From the NCBI GenBank assembly GCA_013396995.1, contig VWZP01005794.1, positions 1,871,355-1,935,354 of the forward strand: 64,000 nt of DNA. The letters run 5' to 3'. The stretch comes from Dicaeum eximium. Taxonomy: Eukaryota > Chordata > Aves > Passeriformes > Dicaeidae. This document shows positions 51,451 through 64,000 of the stretch, one piece after another (position 1 is the stretch's first letter; every line of letters begins with the position of its first letter). Under the pieces are notes generated by a model that saw only the letters and a list, made by a program, of their open reading frames with translations, was not told the DNA's origin and ran no database searches. Both the position numbers and the translations under genes were made by a program.

Positions 51451-54400
51451 CCTCCAAAATATCACCTATCACAATGCACTGGGAGCTGTAGTGGGTGGGT
51501 TTTAATTTTCCTTTGGTTTTAAGTGGCCAGTAATAAAGTAAGCTTTTAATTAGGGTTTGCTAGCATTAAAGAATGTGCAGTTATAGGCATTTTAATAATA
51601 ATCTTATAGATAATGGACACTTTTGTTTTTTAGATTTCACTTCCTAGACATGCTATCTCCTGTTCCTCCACTGTCCTTAAGACTGAAGTAGTCCATAGGA
51701 ACAGGAATAGCTGTACTCATATGCTGTCTGGCCAGATGAATCCTTTGTTTGTCTAGATTATTATCCGGTTACCAAAATTTATCATTGCTCCAAAGGAATT
51801 AAAACTGTAATTTAGATTAATTTCGGGTGGGTTTTTTCCTCAGCAGTTCCGTAAAACCCTGCCAGTAATTATATCTGAACATAACCCAGAGCAGAAATAC
51901 ATGCATTTCCAATTCCTTTAGCTACCTGGTCTGTTGACAGATCACAAATAAATAGGAGTAGCAGTTTGAAAAGTAGTGGAGAGTAAATACTACTGCTTGA
52001 TAAAACCATTGAATCAAGCCATTCTACAGCTCCAAAAAATTAGGTACCAATAAAGACAGATAAAATGATGAGGAATTGTATATACTTAAGTTTCAGACAA
52101 GCATCTTTACGGTTCATCTATGACACTTTCTGTCATTTTCAAAGGTATGAAGATGTGTTCTGCTGAAAGCTCTCTATATTCAAATAATAATAAAAAAGAC
52201 TATAATTTAGAAAAAAACATTAGGACTAGACATTATTTTTTTCTTTTCTAATATTTAATATATGAGAACTCATATCCAATCTCATCATACTAGTATTTAC
52301 TATAAAGGCCAAAAAAAAATATTCCATGTCAAGTTGCTTTCATTTCAAGAATTCAGACAGAAGAAGATACAAGTAGCTTGAAATTTCTTCTAGAAATGGT
52401 TCTATGTTTTCTATGTTTAAATATATCTTGTATTTCAAAATAAGGGGCTTCGTTGATAACACAATGTAATATTTATATTTTTTCTCCTAATGAAGGATTA
52501 CTAAAATGTGGTAAATGTTTAATGCCACTGCTTTATCATAAGTTAAATTTTATCATCAAAAATTGCTGGTGATTCCAAGAATTTAGAAACATACAAAGTT
52601 ACTAATAATCCCTGTGTATTTGACATCCCTTTGCTGGCAATATGCAAATATGAGGAGTCTTGCATAGGCATCTTTGCTGTCTCTACATTTTTCTCTGTGA
52701 TGCAGTGTAAAGCTTTGCGATTTCTACATAAATTTATCGGAAGATATGAAATCAAGGCATACCTGCACTTAAAATCTAAAGGTCAAAGGAATTTTTTTCC
52801 TTTGTATTTTAGACAGTGGAAAGCACATAGGCTACAATTTGCAGTGAACTTCACCTCATCAACATGAACTGCACTAGCTACTGCTGCTGACTTCCTCTTT
52901 GGCATGCTTAAGCCGAGTTCAAATGACTGATTGAGAGTTACAGAACAATAAAATGTGGAATTAGCAATGCTAGCATAGCAATCTCATTATCTACTCACAT
53001 TTATACATTTATTTATACAATCTCTGTAATAACCTTTTATCATAGTATTACATTAAAAATTAAAACAAGTAATTTTTAAAACTGTTCAGATTTTCACTTT
53101 CTAAAATTTCTTTAAATATTGGAATAAAAATTTCCCATATTCTTTCCTATTCCTTGATGTATTTTAGATACTTACTAACTGTATTTCTGTTTCTTTGCCT
53201 ACATTTTTTTTTTACGGTTCAATTTGTGATTTATATTCTCCTCACCTTCACAAGCCCTCTCAAGAGCTTCAAAATGATGCAGCTGCTGGTTGGGACAATG
53301 TACTCTATTTCCAATAACATGCTGAGAATAAAAATGATTATTTGTTTATTAACGTTTTATGCCCTATTTTTCAAGATTTACTTTCTCCACACCTTTTGAA
53401 GGTTTTGGATCTTGTACAGCTCATCCAATACATCAGGTTTAGTACCTCCTACAAACTCCACAAAACCATTGCCCTCCAACTGGTAAAACTATTGGCTTCA
53501 TTCTTTACATGAAGCTATATCAAATTGAACTTTCAATTTTTTAAAATAAAAGAAAATACAGAAATTGTTACTGTATTGCTAAAAAAGAATATTAGTCATG
53601 CTATATTTTCAAAGCTTATTCTTCTCTGCAACATAGGCTATGTAAATCCATATTGACCACATCTATAAAACACAAACCAACTCAGCTTTCACCGTGTTAA
53701 GCACTGAAATCAGTGACTAAAATTTTTAAACTAATTTCCCAGCTGTGGGTCTAAAATGCAGTATTGTATATTTTACATGAGTGTTTTTGGTCAGATTAGG
53801 CATTCTGAAACTGAGTCCCATAAAAACACAAGTGCAGTTCTTGGCATCCTGCAGTCTGTTCAGTGTAAAAGGACACATGCTCTTTGCAGAAGAGCCACGC
53901 TCATCTGTATTGATCTGAATATTAGACTGAAACCAATGCTTTGAACATGAATATCTCTGTGAGCACCTGCCCTTAACGAGGAAACAACTCCCTGCTACAC
54001 ACAGGACTGTTGAGCACTTGTCATTAGCAAGGAATGACTGTGTTATTCTGCACTTCCACAGCTGAGTGACAGAAGTTAGCGTTGCTGTCTCTAGTCAAGC
54101 CACACGTAGAAGGTCAGTTAGGTTTGGTTGCTCAGAAATTGGTCAGGGGCTGAGGTCATGGGCAGCTCGTGCCAGTGATTTATTGCAGAAAACTGTAAAA
54201 TGTTAAACCAAAAGACACTCAGGGGGAATATAAACATTCATTAAATGCAAGGTGTAGAATACCAAGCCTGAGGTGGAACACAGCAAAGCCAAGACAGCTC
54301 TCTGCAGGACCTCTCTGCCCTTGAGGAGTTGACAGCTCCTCCCACTATGTAGCCAACCTGATATGTTTGCTCTGTAAACAAATTTGAGACTTCATACAGT

Positions 54401-55699
54401 GAGTGGCATGGTGCTGTTCTTTGGCAGCATTCCCAAAACTGCCCTCTAACCCTCTGACAGCCTCTCAGCCACAAAATTAGACAATTCCCACTAGATCTCT
54501 AGTGTCTCATGAAAAGCTCATTGAGGATAGACTGCCTGTTCAACACCGAGAACAGCCAACTCCTTGCTGTTGTGGATGTTTCTACCTCTCTATTGATACA
54601 AATCCACGTTCTTGATAAGGATCTTTGGTTTTCTGAGCATATTCTGCAAGGACCTGCTCTCAATATATTTATCCTCATTTCTTCGTCCTACCTTTAAAAA
54701 TCCTAAAGGGCAGCTGGATTTGCTTTATACTGGTAAATGCTAAGGTGAATGGAATGAGAGTCCAAGAACAAAAATGTAAAAATCCACCCCAGAAGTGGAA
54801 AAAAAGACATTTGTTCTTAATTCCCATGACAGAACCTCTCGAAAAGGGTAGTCTACAAAAATTGATCCCAAGGCAGGAAGGGAGCTCCTTCACTTCACTT
54901 GACTGGAGCCGTCTCCTGTCCATCTTGAAGGGAACAAGTTCTCATATGGTTGATTGGGCACAGCTCTTCTACTGTTTTTGCTAGAATTCCTGACGAAGTC
55001 TGATTACAAGAATTGTTGTGGCTCTCTGGGTTGGCAGGAGGTAAGATTAGCCAGTTGTAACTTGATAAAACTCACAGAAAACACAAACGCATATCATATC
55101 ATATCTATGCCTCTTTTGCATAAATTGGGTCAATTTTACAATTCAAGCAATATTCTTGAGCTATCCCCCATGACACCACAAAAAAACTCAAATAAAACCA
55201 AACACTGACATGGGGACCAATAGATAACCTGATTAACACTGAGGGTGGCAGGGAAATAACAAACAAATGTCTGCTACTGTAATGCTGTTTTACGTTTCAC
55301 TGTCAGTTTGCAGCCAAGAATATTAGCAGAGGTTTTGAAAAGAAATCAAAGAATAATTAAAAATTAGATATTTTCTAAAAAATAAAAAATTCCTTTATAT
55401 TATCAAAGAGGAAGTTGTGAGATTACAGTTTTCAAGGACTTACTGGGAAGTGGAGTATGGTAAGAGTTTTTCAGTCTTGTAGATAAAGACAGAACTTTGT
55501 GGCTGGAACCTGAAGCTAGCTATGTGTCGAAGCTTGGAAAGAAGATGCTTTCTTTTAACAATAATGATAATTAACAGATTACAAAACACTCTGAAGGATT
55601 TGAAAACACTAAATCAGGAGTTATGTAGTCTTTTTCTAAAAAAAATATGCTTTTGTTCAGGTGGAGAACTTTCATGGTTTCATTTACACAGGTAATCGT

Positions 55700-55715
55700 T
55701 TATTATTATTATTAT
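55700..55715 (+). repeat. (TTA)5 microsatellite
   Basis: Five TTA units. Trivial repeat. Confidence 0.9.
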
Positions 55716-57354
55716 GGGCATGTCTTGTTCCCAAATATGACTTTCATACCTGTTGCCTGAATTTATCAGATTATGATAATGAAACAAAACTCTTGTTGTA
55801 TATACTTTGAACACACCAGAAAAACTGTTATCATTCCTCAGAAGTAAAAGTTTCTGAAAGAATATCCACGTTTGGAAACTAGTCTGAAAACTATTTTTAA
55901 TATTTTCATATCAAATATGTAATCTTTCTTTTCAGTCTTCTGAGAAGCATTTTTTTTAAGAATAGATTCTCTTTTGTTGTAAATCAATCATCAGTCTCTA
56001 AAATTTGACAATGACTTGAGATTCTCCCAGTATAGAACCATTCGGAATGTGGATAAATTCCAAATATAAATAAAACTCGTTAATTCAGCTCTCAAGTCTA
56101 TGTAGATTTGCAGGGATTTACTGCTACTTACTGTACACAGAAAAATTAGCATTTTTAAGAGCTTTATCCAGCCCAGTGGGACTGCAGTGGATTGATTTCA
56201 GACACAGCAGCTGAAGCAAACACACTACCTTTTTTTATTACCATATTTCTACCCAGGGGGCAGCGTGCTAATTCTAAATATTTATTATGAAAACCTGTAC
56301 GCCAGTTTCTAAGAAACCAAGATTTCTCCTGATAGTTGCCCTCTGCAGAAGAGTTAAAACCCTCATCTTTAGAAACTCTCCTCGTAAACAGTTCCAAATT
56401 CTGGAATCCCACACCTTCAATACTAAATATAAGGTTTGCTACTTCGAAGGATTTTTTTCATACCAATGAAGATAGAAGAACTACTAGAACTACCTTCTTG
56501 TATAGTCAGTGTTTAGATCTAGATTCTGTACATTAAAATTAGAAACCCTACCTTATCCCTGGGTTATATGTAATAATTTACACCTCATGACACTCCTAAT
56601 TTAAGACACACATCCAATCTCAATTTAAGAAATGAGGAGATGGAAAATTCAAAGTCAACTTTGAAATTTGCTAAAACAACAAAGCCATTGCTTCTTTTAG
56701 TGGTGGAAATAGATTCCACTTCTTTGTCTTAGCCATAGATTCCTTGGTGTGCTCAGCTAGGTATGATATGATGCTTTCTCTACATGGGTGCATTTAGATG
56801 CTCTAAACCTTTACCTGTGAAACTGCTTTCAGATGAGACAAGCATCCACTTTTGAATCATCTTCAAATTATTTTCTAATTACATGTCTCCTTTTCAAACA
56901 TCCTTTTAAACCTGTGAGCAGTCTGTCTCCAATGTTTTAATTCTGGTCTAATATTGGTTTGTGTACACCTCTTTAACACACTTCAATAAAGGCCTGTTCA
57001 TTGCAGTACAGTACTGAGAACCAGGTGAGAAGGGCTGACATGAAGGGCTCGAGCACCTTCTTCATTTGCTATCACTGCTGAGGTTGTGAGGACAAGCATT
57101 TTTTATATCACCTGATTCTTGGCATCAGTTTTCAATTTTTAAGTCTATCACTAAGCTAAGTCATGATATAAACACATAATTGATTCGAAATGAAACTCAT
57201 TGCATATGAATATTAGAATCCATAAAGCCCTTATTTGGGAGTCCGTCTGTTCACTTCATAAATGGGTTGTACATAAGGTACAAATAAATTTCTTTACTCT
57301 TCCTTCCTTTTTGTTTCTAATATAATTTTATAAGATCTTCTTTAAATAATCATC

Positions 57355-57420
57355 ATGGCTTCACCAAAGCAGTTGCAGCTGATAGAGGAGCTGAAAGAGC
57401 TGAAATTATATGAGAAATGA
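57355..57420 (+). other. Very short ORF with strong start context
   Basis: The ATG lies in catcATGG (A at -3, G at +4) and opens a 21-codon frame ending in TGA. The peptide is rich in Leu, Glu and Lys (core QLQLIEELKELKLYEK), so it would be helical. No splice sites, promoter or homologue are recognised. Chance occurrence is the default explanation. Confidence 0.12.
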
Positions 57421-57424
57421 GGAC

Positions 57425-59890
57425 CACAAAACGTATTGGCAAAACCTTGCACAAATCGTGTCTGAAGCTAAGAGTTACCATGATGTAACAACCCTATGAA
57501 TAAAGCACACATAAGATTCAGCTTTTAAAGAGAAACTCAATTTGTTTTAATCATGAGGCATTCCTTTATTTTCCTTTAATATCCCATATAACGCGCACAA
57601 CTCATCTCAACACATGTAGCAGCAGTTCTACTGACCTGACTTTCTTTAAATGCACAACAGTAATTCAGTCTCACAGTTAGAAATAAGAGCATTTGATGGC
57701 ATAATTTAGAAGCTAAGTCAACTTTTATGTACAAAAGGCTCAAACTAAAGATGGCATTCTTTAGTCTTGAGTGCTAAACTTTTTAATATTAATGATAGTT
57801 TTATGTACACAGAAAGATGACAAATGACAGCCCAATAAATCTGCATATATGCTCTGCTAGAATATATCCTCCTTTTGTTCTTGCTTGCATTGTAAACTAC
57901 ACTACTCTCACTTCAGTCAGCTGAAAAAGACAACTGTTAATTATTGTGATGATGTGACTAAATACACAGTTTAATTACTTGAAGTTGTTTTAATTAATTT
58001 ATTGCTACTTCCTAAGTGGTTTTTTTCAGGGATTTGATCCTGAAATTTCAAGGCAAAGGAGCAAAATGGGTATGTTCTAAAATGAATGTGTCTTTTTCCT
58101 TGATATAGAACAATACCAGAAATAGAGCCTTTCTTTCAATATCTTATTTACAAAAGCTCTGAATACAAAATAAAACCATATGATCAGTCTCCTCCAAATG
58201 CAGACAATCACATATCTCTAAATGCGATTTTGCATAAATTTAAAATTACATAATCCACTGCATTACTCAGTCTTCACATAATATTTTACCGTATTGTTTC
58301 TAATCAAAATATTTTAGTGTTAGGGTCACATCATTCTAAAAAAAATTATTTTTTTCTAATATGAGTTCTGGCGAGGAAAACTTGCATTTTTTTCTGTCCC
58401 TTCTCCTTGCTTCACTAAAAGTGGGATGTAATAATTCGCCAATCTTATCAGAATATGGAACAGTTTCTCAGTTAATATGCCCATCAGTGTCCACTGTTTA
58501 AAAAGGAACCATTAGTACTGTTTAAATGGTTTAGATCTGAAATCCTCACTCCTCATTGTGGTCCTGCTGCAAGCAAGCTTGGCTAAACTGGCAAAACCCT
58601 TGTGTTTTCTTTTTATTCACATCAATTTGGCTTCCCCATTGACTGTCTTCTCCCCTCCCCATCTGGGAGATTGGATAAACAGAAACAATATCTCAGTCAC
58701 CACTACACATCATATCTAAACTTTCTGTGCTGTAACTACCGCTTTAAAACATCAAAGATACATAACAGCACAGTATTTTCTAAGTGCAGACATCTGCAGA
58801 AAACCCATTAAGTCCAATCACTAGCCTACTGTGCAGACATTTAAAAAAGAGTAGCCATCAATAAACATGTTATTTAAATTCAATTTAACATTTTTTTAGG
58901 GTCAAAGAAATAATCGATGTATTCTGTGTGCTAACTAAACAGAGGTACCAGGGGCCAAGGTATTTATTAACTGTAAGAACAGTTCATTGGCAGGTTTGCT
59001 CTGAGCTGCTGTAGGTCACGGCACTGGTCTCAGCAGAGAAAACATGCAACAAACTAATGGGTAGTTGGCCTAAAAAACTTGCAGTGGAAAATCAGGAACA
59101 CTTTTCTGGAGCAAAATATCTGCTTTGGTATATATTGCTGGAAAGAAAACGACCCAAACTACTAACAAATGTTTTAGTTTTCATGTACGATGTTTTAGCA
59201 ACTTTCAGTATATATGAAAAAAATCAAACAGACCTATATTCATATTTGATTTTTACATAATAAAATTCTACTCTTCTCTTAAAATGTGATTAATATTTGC
59301 TGAGATAATTTTATATGCTGGAAAGTAAGAAGACACTCAACTATGCTAATTCCTACTGAACAATTTTTCAGACACTTGGGTGCTTGAAAGCATATGTCAA
59401 AATCCCAGGATGTATTAAAACCACCTATATCTTTTAGAAAATGGCAACAGTTAATATTAAAATTTGAATATATTTGAAATATAAGGTAGAAAACTACAGT
59501 GCTTGAAAAGAACAGTTTGGTAAATTACCAACCTTCATTGATCCTAATGGGAGGAGATGCCACTACCCATGCCAGAGTAAATTTACACCATGACTGATTT
59601 ACTTTCTGATATTATTGCTAAACTAGGTACCAGTGTCAAAACTAGAATTTGGTCTAATGTCCAGGGAATAATAGTCTTTTTGTTTTCCAGGCTGATCTAG
59701 CAGTCCCAATACTGACCTTTGTTAATTGTGATTTGACCAGATAAACTGAACTGTGTTACTTCTACAAGTTTGAGACTTCATATTTATATGCAGACACATA
59801 TTAACAGCAAGATTTTCTCCATTAAACTTTTTCCTTCTCATACGGTAACACAGACCTCAAAAGAAACATAGATTGGAAAGCTCCAGTTTA
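57425..59890. other. Unique AT-rich non-coding DNA
   Basis: No gene or repeat family was recognised in this stretch. Confidence 0.6.
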
Positions 59891-59898
59891 AATTCCAG

Positions 59899-60034
59899 TT
59901 GGTTTGGGCTTTTGTCTGCTTGTGGGTTTGTTGGGTTGTTTTTCTTTTTTGGGTGGGGGGGGGGGTGGTTTGTTTTGGGTTTTGGTTTTTTTTGGTTTTT
60001 TTTGTTTGTTTGCTTTTGTTTTTCTTTTTTTTTA
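59899..60034 (+). repeat. G/T-rich low-complexity block with G-quadruplex motif
   Basis: The plus strand is almost only G and T. At 59951-59965 it reads GGG, T, then 11 G. The 11-G run alone can supply three G3 tracts with 1-nt loops, so four tracts are available within 15 nt. Further GGG groups follow to 59979. This is the same type of block as at 2622-2737. Confidence 0.85.
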
Positions 60035-61660
60035 ATCAGTGAGTAGGTGTGTTTTTTTCAGAACTACTGTGATTATTCCATGCAAACCTAGAATCCCTGG
60101 CAGGGCTGTATGGCAAAAGGGGCGGAAGGGGAAGAATTGAATGTAACATTCCAGAAGTCAAAATATCTGTATGTTTTGTTTTACTCTTCAGGTTGACTGC
60201 ATTGGATGGATGCTGTGTAAAACCAAGAAATTTAGCAATTCATAAATATTTCTAAGAAAATTTTCTAATCTGACTACACTGGCATGAACTGTTTCATCAT
60301 TAAAACGCATTTTCCTGAATCCAATGTCAAAAAATTTATGAGTAAATGAAGCTAATGGTATAGCTATTCTAGAATAATGCAACTAGATATGGTAGAAGGA
60401 TATTTTAGGAGCACGCTGAATTCCCAGGGTTATAAAATCTATTTAGAAAGATAGTAAAGTAGTGGTATTTTAAGCAATCTCAGCTCTCTTTTAATGTATT
60501 TAAACCATGCTCATATACTTAATTTAAAAAACTCTAGTGCTTTTTTATGTTCTTTTAAATGTAGTAGAAAATGATACTGTGGGTCACAGTGCTTCCTTAA
60601 GTGAGCTCTCCCACCCTTATGTTCCTGTCAGTTTGTGATGTGCTATGAATGAAGCCTTTATGCCTCTTCAGCACAGTAGGCTGTAAATTAATAGGTGCAA
60701 AGAAAGCAATAGTGTTCTGTGAATTAAGTGTCAATTTAGTGCCTCTGTACTTCTCCTTCATACACAACTCACAGGCTGGTGTTAACAGCTAAGTGGTCTC
60801 TGTGTCCTTACAGCTAACACAGGCAAGAGATTATGAGTTCACTCACTACTATTAGCGTGAAGTATATGTACCCTCCTATATATTTTAAGGTCAAAATCCT
60901 TGCAAAGCCTTCACCATACTTTTATGCATACAGATACTAATATGTATTTTTATATGTATATTATTTAGCATGAAAAAAATGACAAGAGATAAGTGATGCA
61001 TTTCAGATATGCTTTCCTCAAACACAAGCCTAAGAACTTTTGCAAGATTTCTATGCGAGATATTATCACAAACTAAACATATTTATTGAGATTTGTCTTT
61101 GCAGCAGGACTCTATACTATCTTATTTTTTATTTTAAATCAGATTAACCTCAAGATAATATCCATCTATACATATATATACACACCATACAATAGGAAGG
61201 AAAGCTATGGTCTTTATTCCTTCCAACACTTCCTTTCTTCCAGTGCAACACCAGCAACTCGGAGATCACATGCAAATTTGGATGCTGCATTTCAGCTTAT
61301 TTTTGGAATGACTACTTGCACTCTTTTTTTCTTCTTTTCATTATGGCCATTTCAACAATTAAAATCTGCAGTTTCATCACTGCAAATAACATGGCTCCTC
61401 TCCTCACAGAATATATACTATATTATTAAATATACATGTAAACAACAAAAAAACCCCACAACAAACAAATGTTCCTCAGTATCAAAACAATTTTAAAAAA
61501 TGCCACTAGGATGCTGAAAGCATAAGGAAGACAATGCCCAGGATGGTGCAAATAAATGTAACCCTGTTTTAAGATACCCATTTCCCTGCAGCTTTGCTTT
61601 CTTAACCATAGTCAGGTTTCATTTTCTCTCCTATATAAATTTTAGGGAGGGTGAATTGTT

Positions 61661-61714
61661 CACTACCTGTCTCATCCAGACTATTTTCACTACCTGTCTC
61701 ATCCAGATTATTTT
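61661..61714 (+). repeat. 27-bp tandem duplication
   Basis: The units 61661-61687 and 61688-61714 differ at a single position (C/T). The unit begins cactacctgtctcatccaga. The high identity suggests a recent duplication, possibly polymorphic. Confidence 0.95.
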
Positions 61715-63677
61715 CTTTTTTTTAAATTTCCATAGACTCCAAGGATACTGAGTAGTGTTCACTGTATTTCCCCAAGCCTGCTAACAATTTACTTACAACT
61801 GTGGATAATTCATTTTTTCAAGTAGGCATTTGAATGCCTGAAGAAAATCCATTTTGGAACATGATGATTTTGATAAATATAGCCAAGTACAAGATATATC
61901 ACTGATGATATCAGCTTATTAATCCTTATTATGGAAAAACAGTAGGAGTGAAGAAGCTGTTTATCTGCATATGTTTGGGTTTAGCAACTGCTTTTAAAAA
62001 AAGAAGAACTGGCTAGAGACACTGAGTTAAAACTTCCTATTTCCTACTCAGGGAATTTTAAAATACTCTGGAGAGCAATACTTTTAGAACTAGAGTACAC
62101 CAATTGCCTGTATGACATGTTTAGTGTACATAGCTGATGTCCTATGCAAAACACTGCCAATTTTCTGTATAAATTCCCTAATACATGAGTGGGGATAATC
62201 CTTTCTGAGACTGTGCTTAACAGCTCTGAGACCAGTGAGACATTCTCTCCAAGATCACACAACACCACAGGAACTCAAGTTCAGCACTGTGTTTGCAAAC
62301 TTTTGATACACCATTTTGATCATGACTAAAGCACATGGTTGACTTTAAAAAGAAAAAAAGAATGTTTTATGTTTTTCAACTCTATCTACCAGAAACCAGG
62401 ATCAAGTATGATTTGTCCATTCTTTTTTTGGGATAGCTTTTAACAGATTTTAAGCTTAAACCATTTAACAGAGCAGGAAATGCTGAGGGAGAATGCAGAA
62501 ACAGGATGCATTTGTGGGAGTGAAGGGAGCAGTGGGAGTATAGGTATTGCCAACAAAAAACAGCTGGGAGAAACCCAGAGAGACAAGCACCAGTACCAAA
62601 GGCAGCAACTGACAGCACTCAGAAAACAGGGAAAAGATGTATTCCACTGAGCCTTTTAAAGGGACAGGGTGTTTGCCATATTACTTATTTGGGGATTTTT
62701 CTGTCATTTATTCAGTTTTCAATATGCAAATCCCTTCTGATGATATCTGATGTCATAAGAGTATGAAGGAATTATGTATGGAAGAAATCTGTTAGTAAAA
62801 TGTATTTAATTAAGAGAAATTTCATTCTAATCAGGTAAATAAATTATTAATTAAAAGGTCTGCAATGTTCTGTCAGGGTCACTATATATTTCAATATTTT
62901 TTCTTAAAAAGCTCTTCATACAGGCACAGAATCTACATTAGCTACTCACCTTAAAATTTCTTTGTCCTTCCAACATATTTTATGGCTTTGGAACTGAATA
63001 GTGCTCTATGATAAATCATTTTTAAACATTTTTGTGTTGCTATGTATATTTAATAGGTTGGGTTCAAGTGCTAGATAACATTATTGCTAATTTTCACGTC
63101 ACAGATTATGTAATTTTTATGTGGTAACAGAAAACTTTGCAACATGAAAGTCAACGGAAAGAATTTGAGGGTAACTATGGGTCACTTGTCTTCCTGAAAA
63201 AAACTGGGTCATGGCAGGTCAGAAGGACAAGTTATCCAGTACAGCAGCCTATACCTATTGGTTTCCTAACCAAAACAGCTAATACAGGAAATCCAGTTAA
63301 AAGCTAAAGAAAGGTAAGAGCTTCCAAAACTAGCAGACAGCAAGAGAACCCTTTACCAGTAACTCCAAGACAAGCATATAACTTTGCAGACTTTCCCTGG
63401 TGATACCAAAAAGGAATGATGGTCACAATGTCTCTAGAGAGGCTAAAAAAGTAAGCAACGGCACATAAATTAATAAAAAATTAATAGTTTCCTCAAATGA
63501 AAAAGCTGGACTCTGTCTTCCCTTTGTTGCATGGCCATGGCATATCTTTTCTCACCTGATGGAGAAAGAAACAAAAAAATAGTGCCTTATATTGGCACAG
63601 GTATGTACCAAGCCCTTTCTGGTGCAGAACTACTTTGCTGAAGGCGATCCACAAGCGATAGATCTTTTAACAGCAAA

Positions 63678-63692
63678 CCAATAGATGGTGCT
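63678..63692 (+). promoter_or_regulatory. CTCF-like core motif
   Basis: The word ccaatagatggtgct agrees with 13 of 15 positions of CCASYAGRKGGCRSY. Binding is inference. Confidence 0.22.
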
Positions 63693-64000
63693 CTTCAGCT
63701 GTCTAATTATGTAACTCTGAGCTAAACACTCAGCTCACATGTCTGGATCTACTGCTGTAAGTGTCTATCAAAAAGGTGATCTAGACCACTCCATCACCTC
63801 ATGCTTTACTTTGCTATAGGCCTCTCACAAGGAGGGTGGTAATTAAGATAACAGCAGATCTATAAACAGGACAGAAAACATGCAAATTGAAATCCTACTA
63901 TTTTGAAATATATCTGAGTGTTTGGCTGGTGCATTTAGATAAGAAACACAAAATAGTATCTAGCTGTTACAGGAGTTATTCACTAACACAGAAACAAGAA

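Larger units (their letters stand above)
48590..57340. other. Unique AT-rich non-coding DNA
   Basis: No gene or interspersed repeat recognised over almost 9 kb. Slightly GC-richer patches at about 54090-54480 and 54740-54960 carry frames of 77-82 codons that I do not recognise. Confidence 0.6.
60040..64000. other. Non-coding DNA to the right edge
   Basis: No gene recognised. The longest frame is 136 codons (61086-61496, plus), with low-complexity stretches and no domain. Segments at about 60570-60860 and 63650-63930 have CNE-like texture. Confidence 0.55.

Noticed and set aside
1..64000. Bacterial or phage systems, CRISPR arrays, operons
   Set aside because: No long frames, ribosome-binding patterns or spaced direct repeats. 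Avian CR1 and LTR relics show this is vertebrate nuclear DNA.

Overview
This window looks like vertebrate, almost certainly avian, nuclear DNA and not microbial. It is AT-rich throughout. The interspersed repeats I can recognise are bird-type: three decayed CR1 (chicken repeat 1) LINE pieces, two or three endogenous-retrovirus LTR relics and several microsatellites. No mammalian SINEs or L1 sequence were noticed. A songbird or other neoavian bird is a reasonable guess, but the sequence does not prove it.

I find no convincing protein-coding exon, tRNA, rRNA, snoRNA or CRISPR array. The longest ATG-to-stop frame is 151 codons (25774-26229, minus) and resembles no protein I know. Frames of about 60-150 codons occur on both strands at the rate expected by chance. 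The window is best read as a gene desert or the inside of a very long intron.

Layout: 1-12.5 kb is unique AT-rich DNA with a G/T-rich low-complexity block containing a G-quadruplex motif (about 2.63 kb), a GC-richer E-box cluster (about 7.9 kb) and a CR1 tail (about 9.05 kb). At 12.5-16 kb lie a (CAT)9 repeat, an internally deleted LTR (13324-13836) and a second LTR-like stretch (about 15.0-15.7 kb). At 16-24.5 kb the DNA is unique, with a homeodomain/POU-motif-rich segment (about 16.9 kb) and an exon-like segment (17244-17304). At 24.6-26.6 kb there is a CR1 ORF2 endonuclease-region relic, then an LTR-like promoter with a TATA box and a strong splice donor. From 26.6 to 48 kb the DNA is mostly unique, with an (ATCT)n microsatellite (34.5 kb), A/C-rich blocks (31.1 and 38.7 kb), a scaffold gap at 40030-40068 and a near-perfect 90-nt hairpin (46177-46266). 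From 48 to 64 kb there is one more CR1 fragment (48.2 kb), a G/T-rich block with a second G-quadruplex motif (59.95 kb) and small tandem duplications.

Because no genes are visible there is no pathway to describe. Any function is likely to be regulatory (enhancers, CTCF-type sites, an LTR promoter) or structural. Family assignments rest on my recollection of avian repeat consensus sequences and were not checked against a database.
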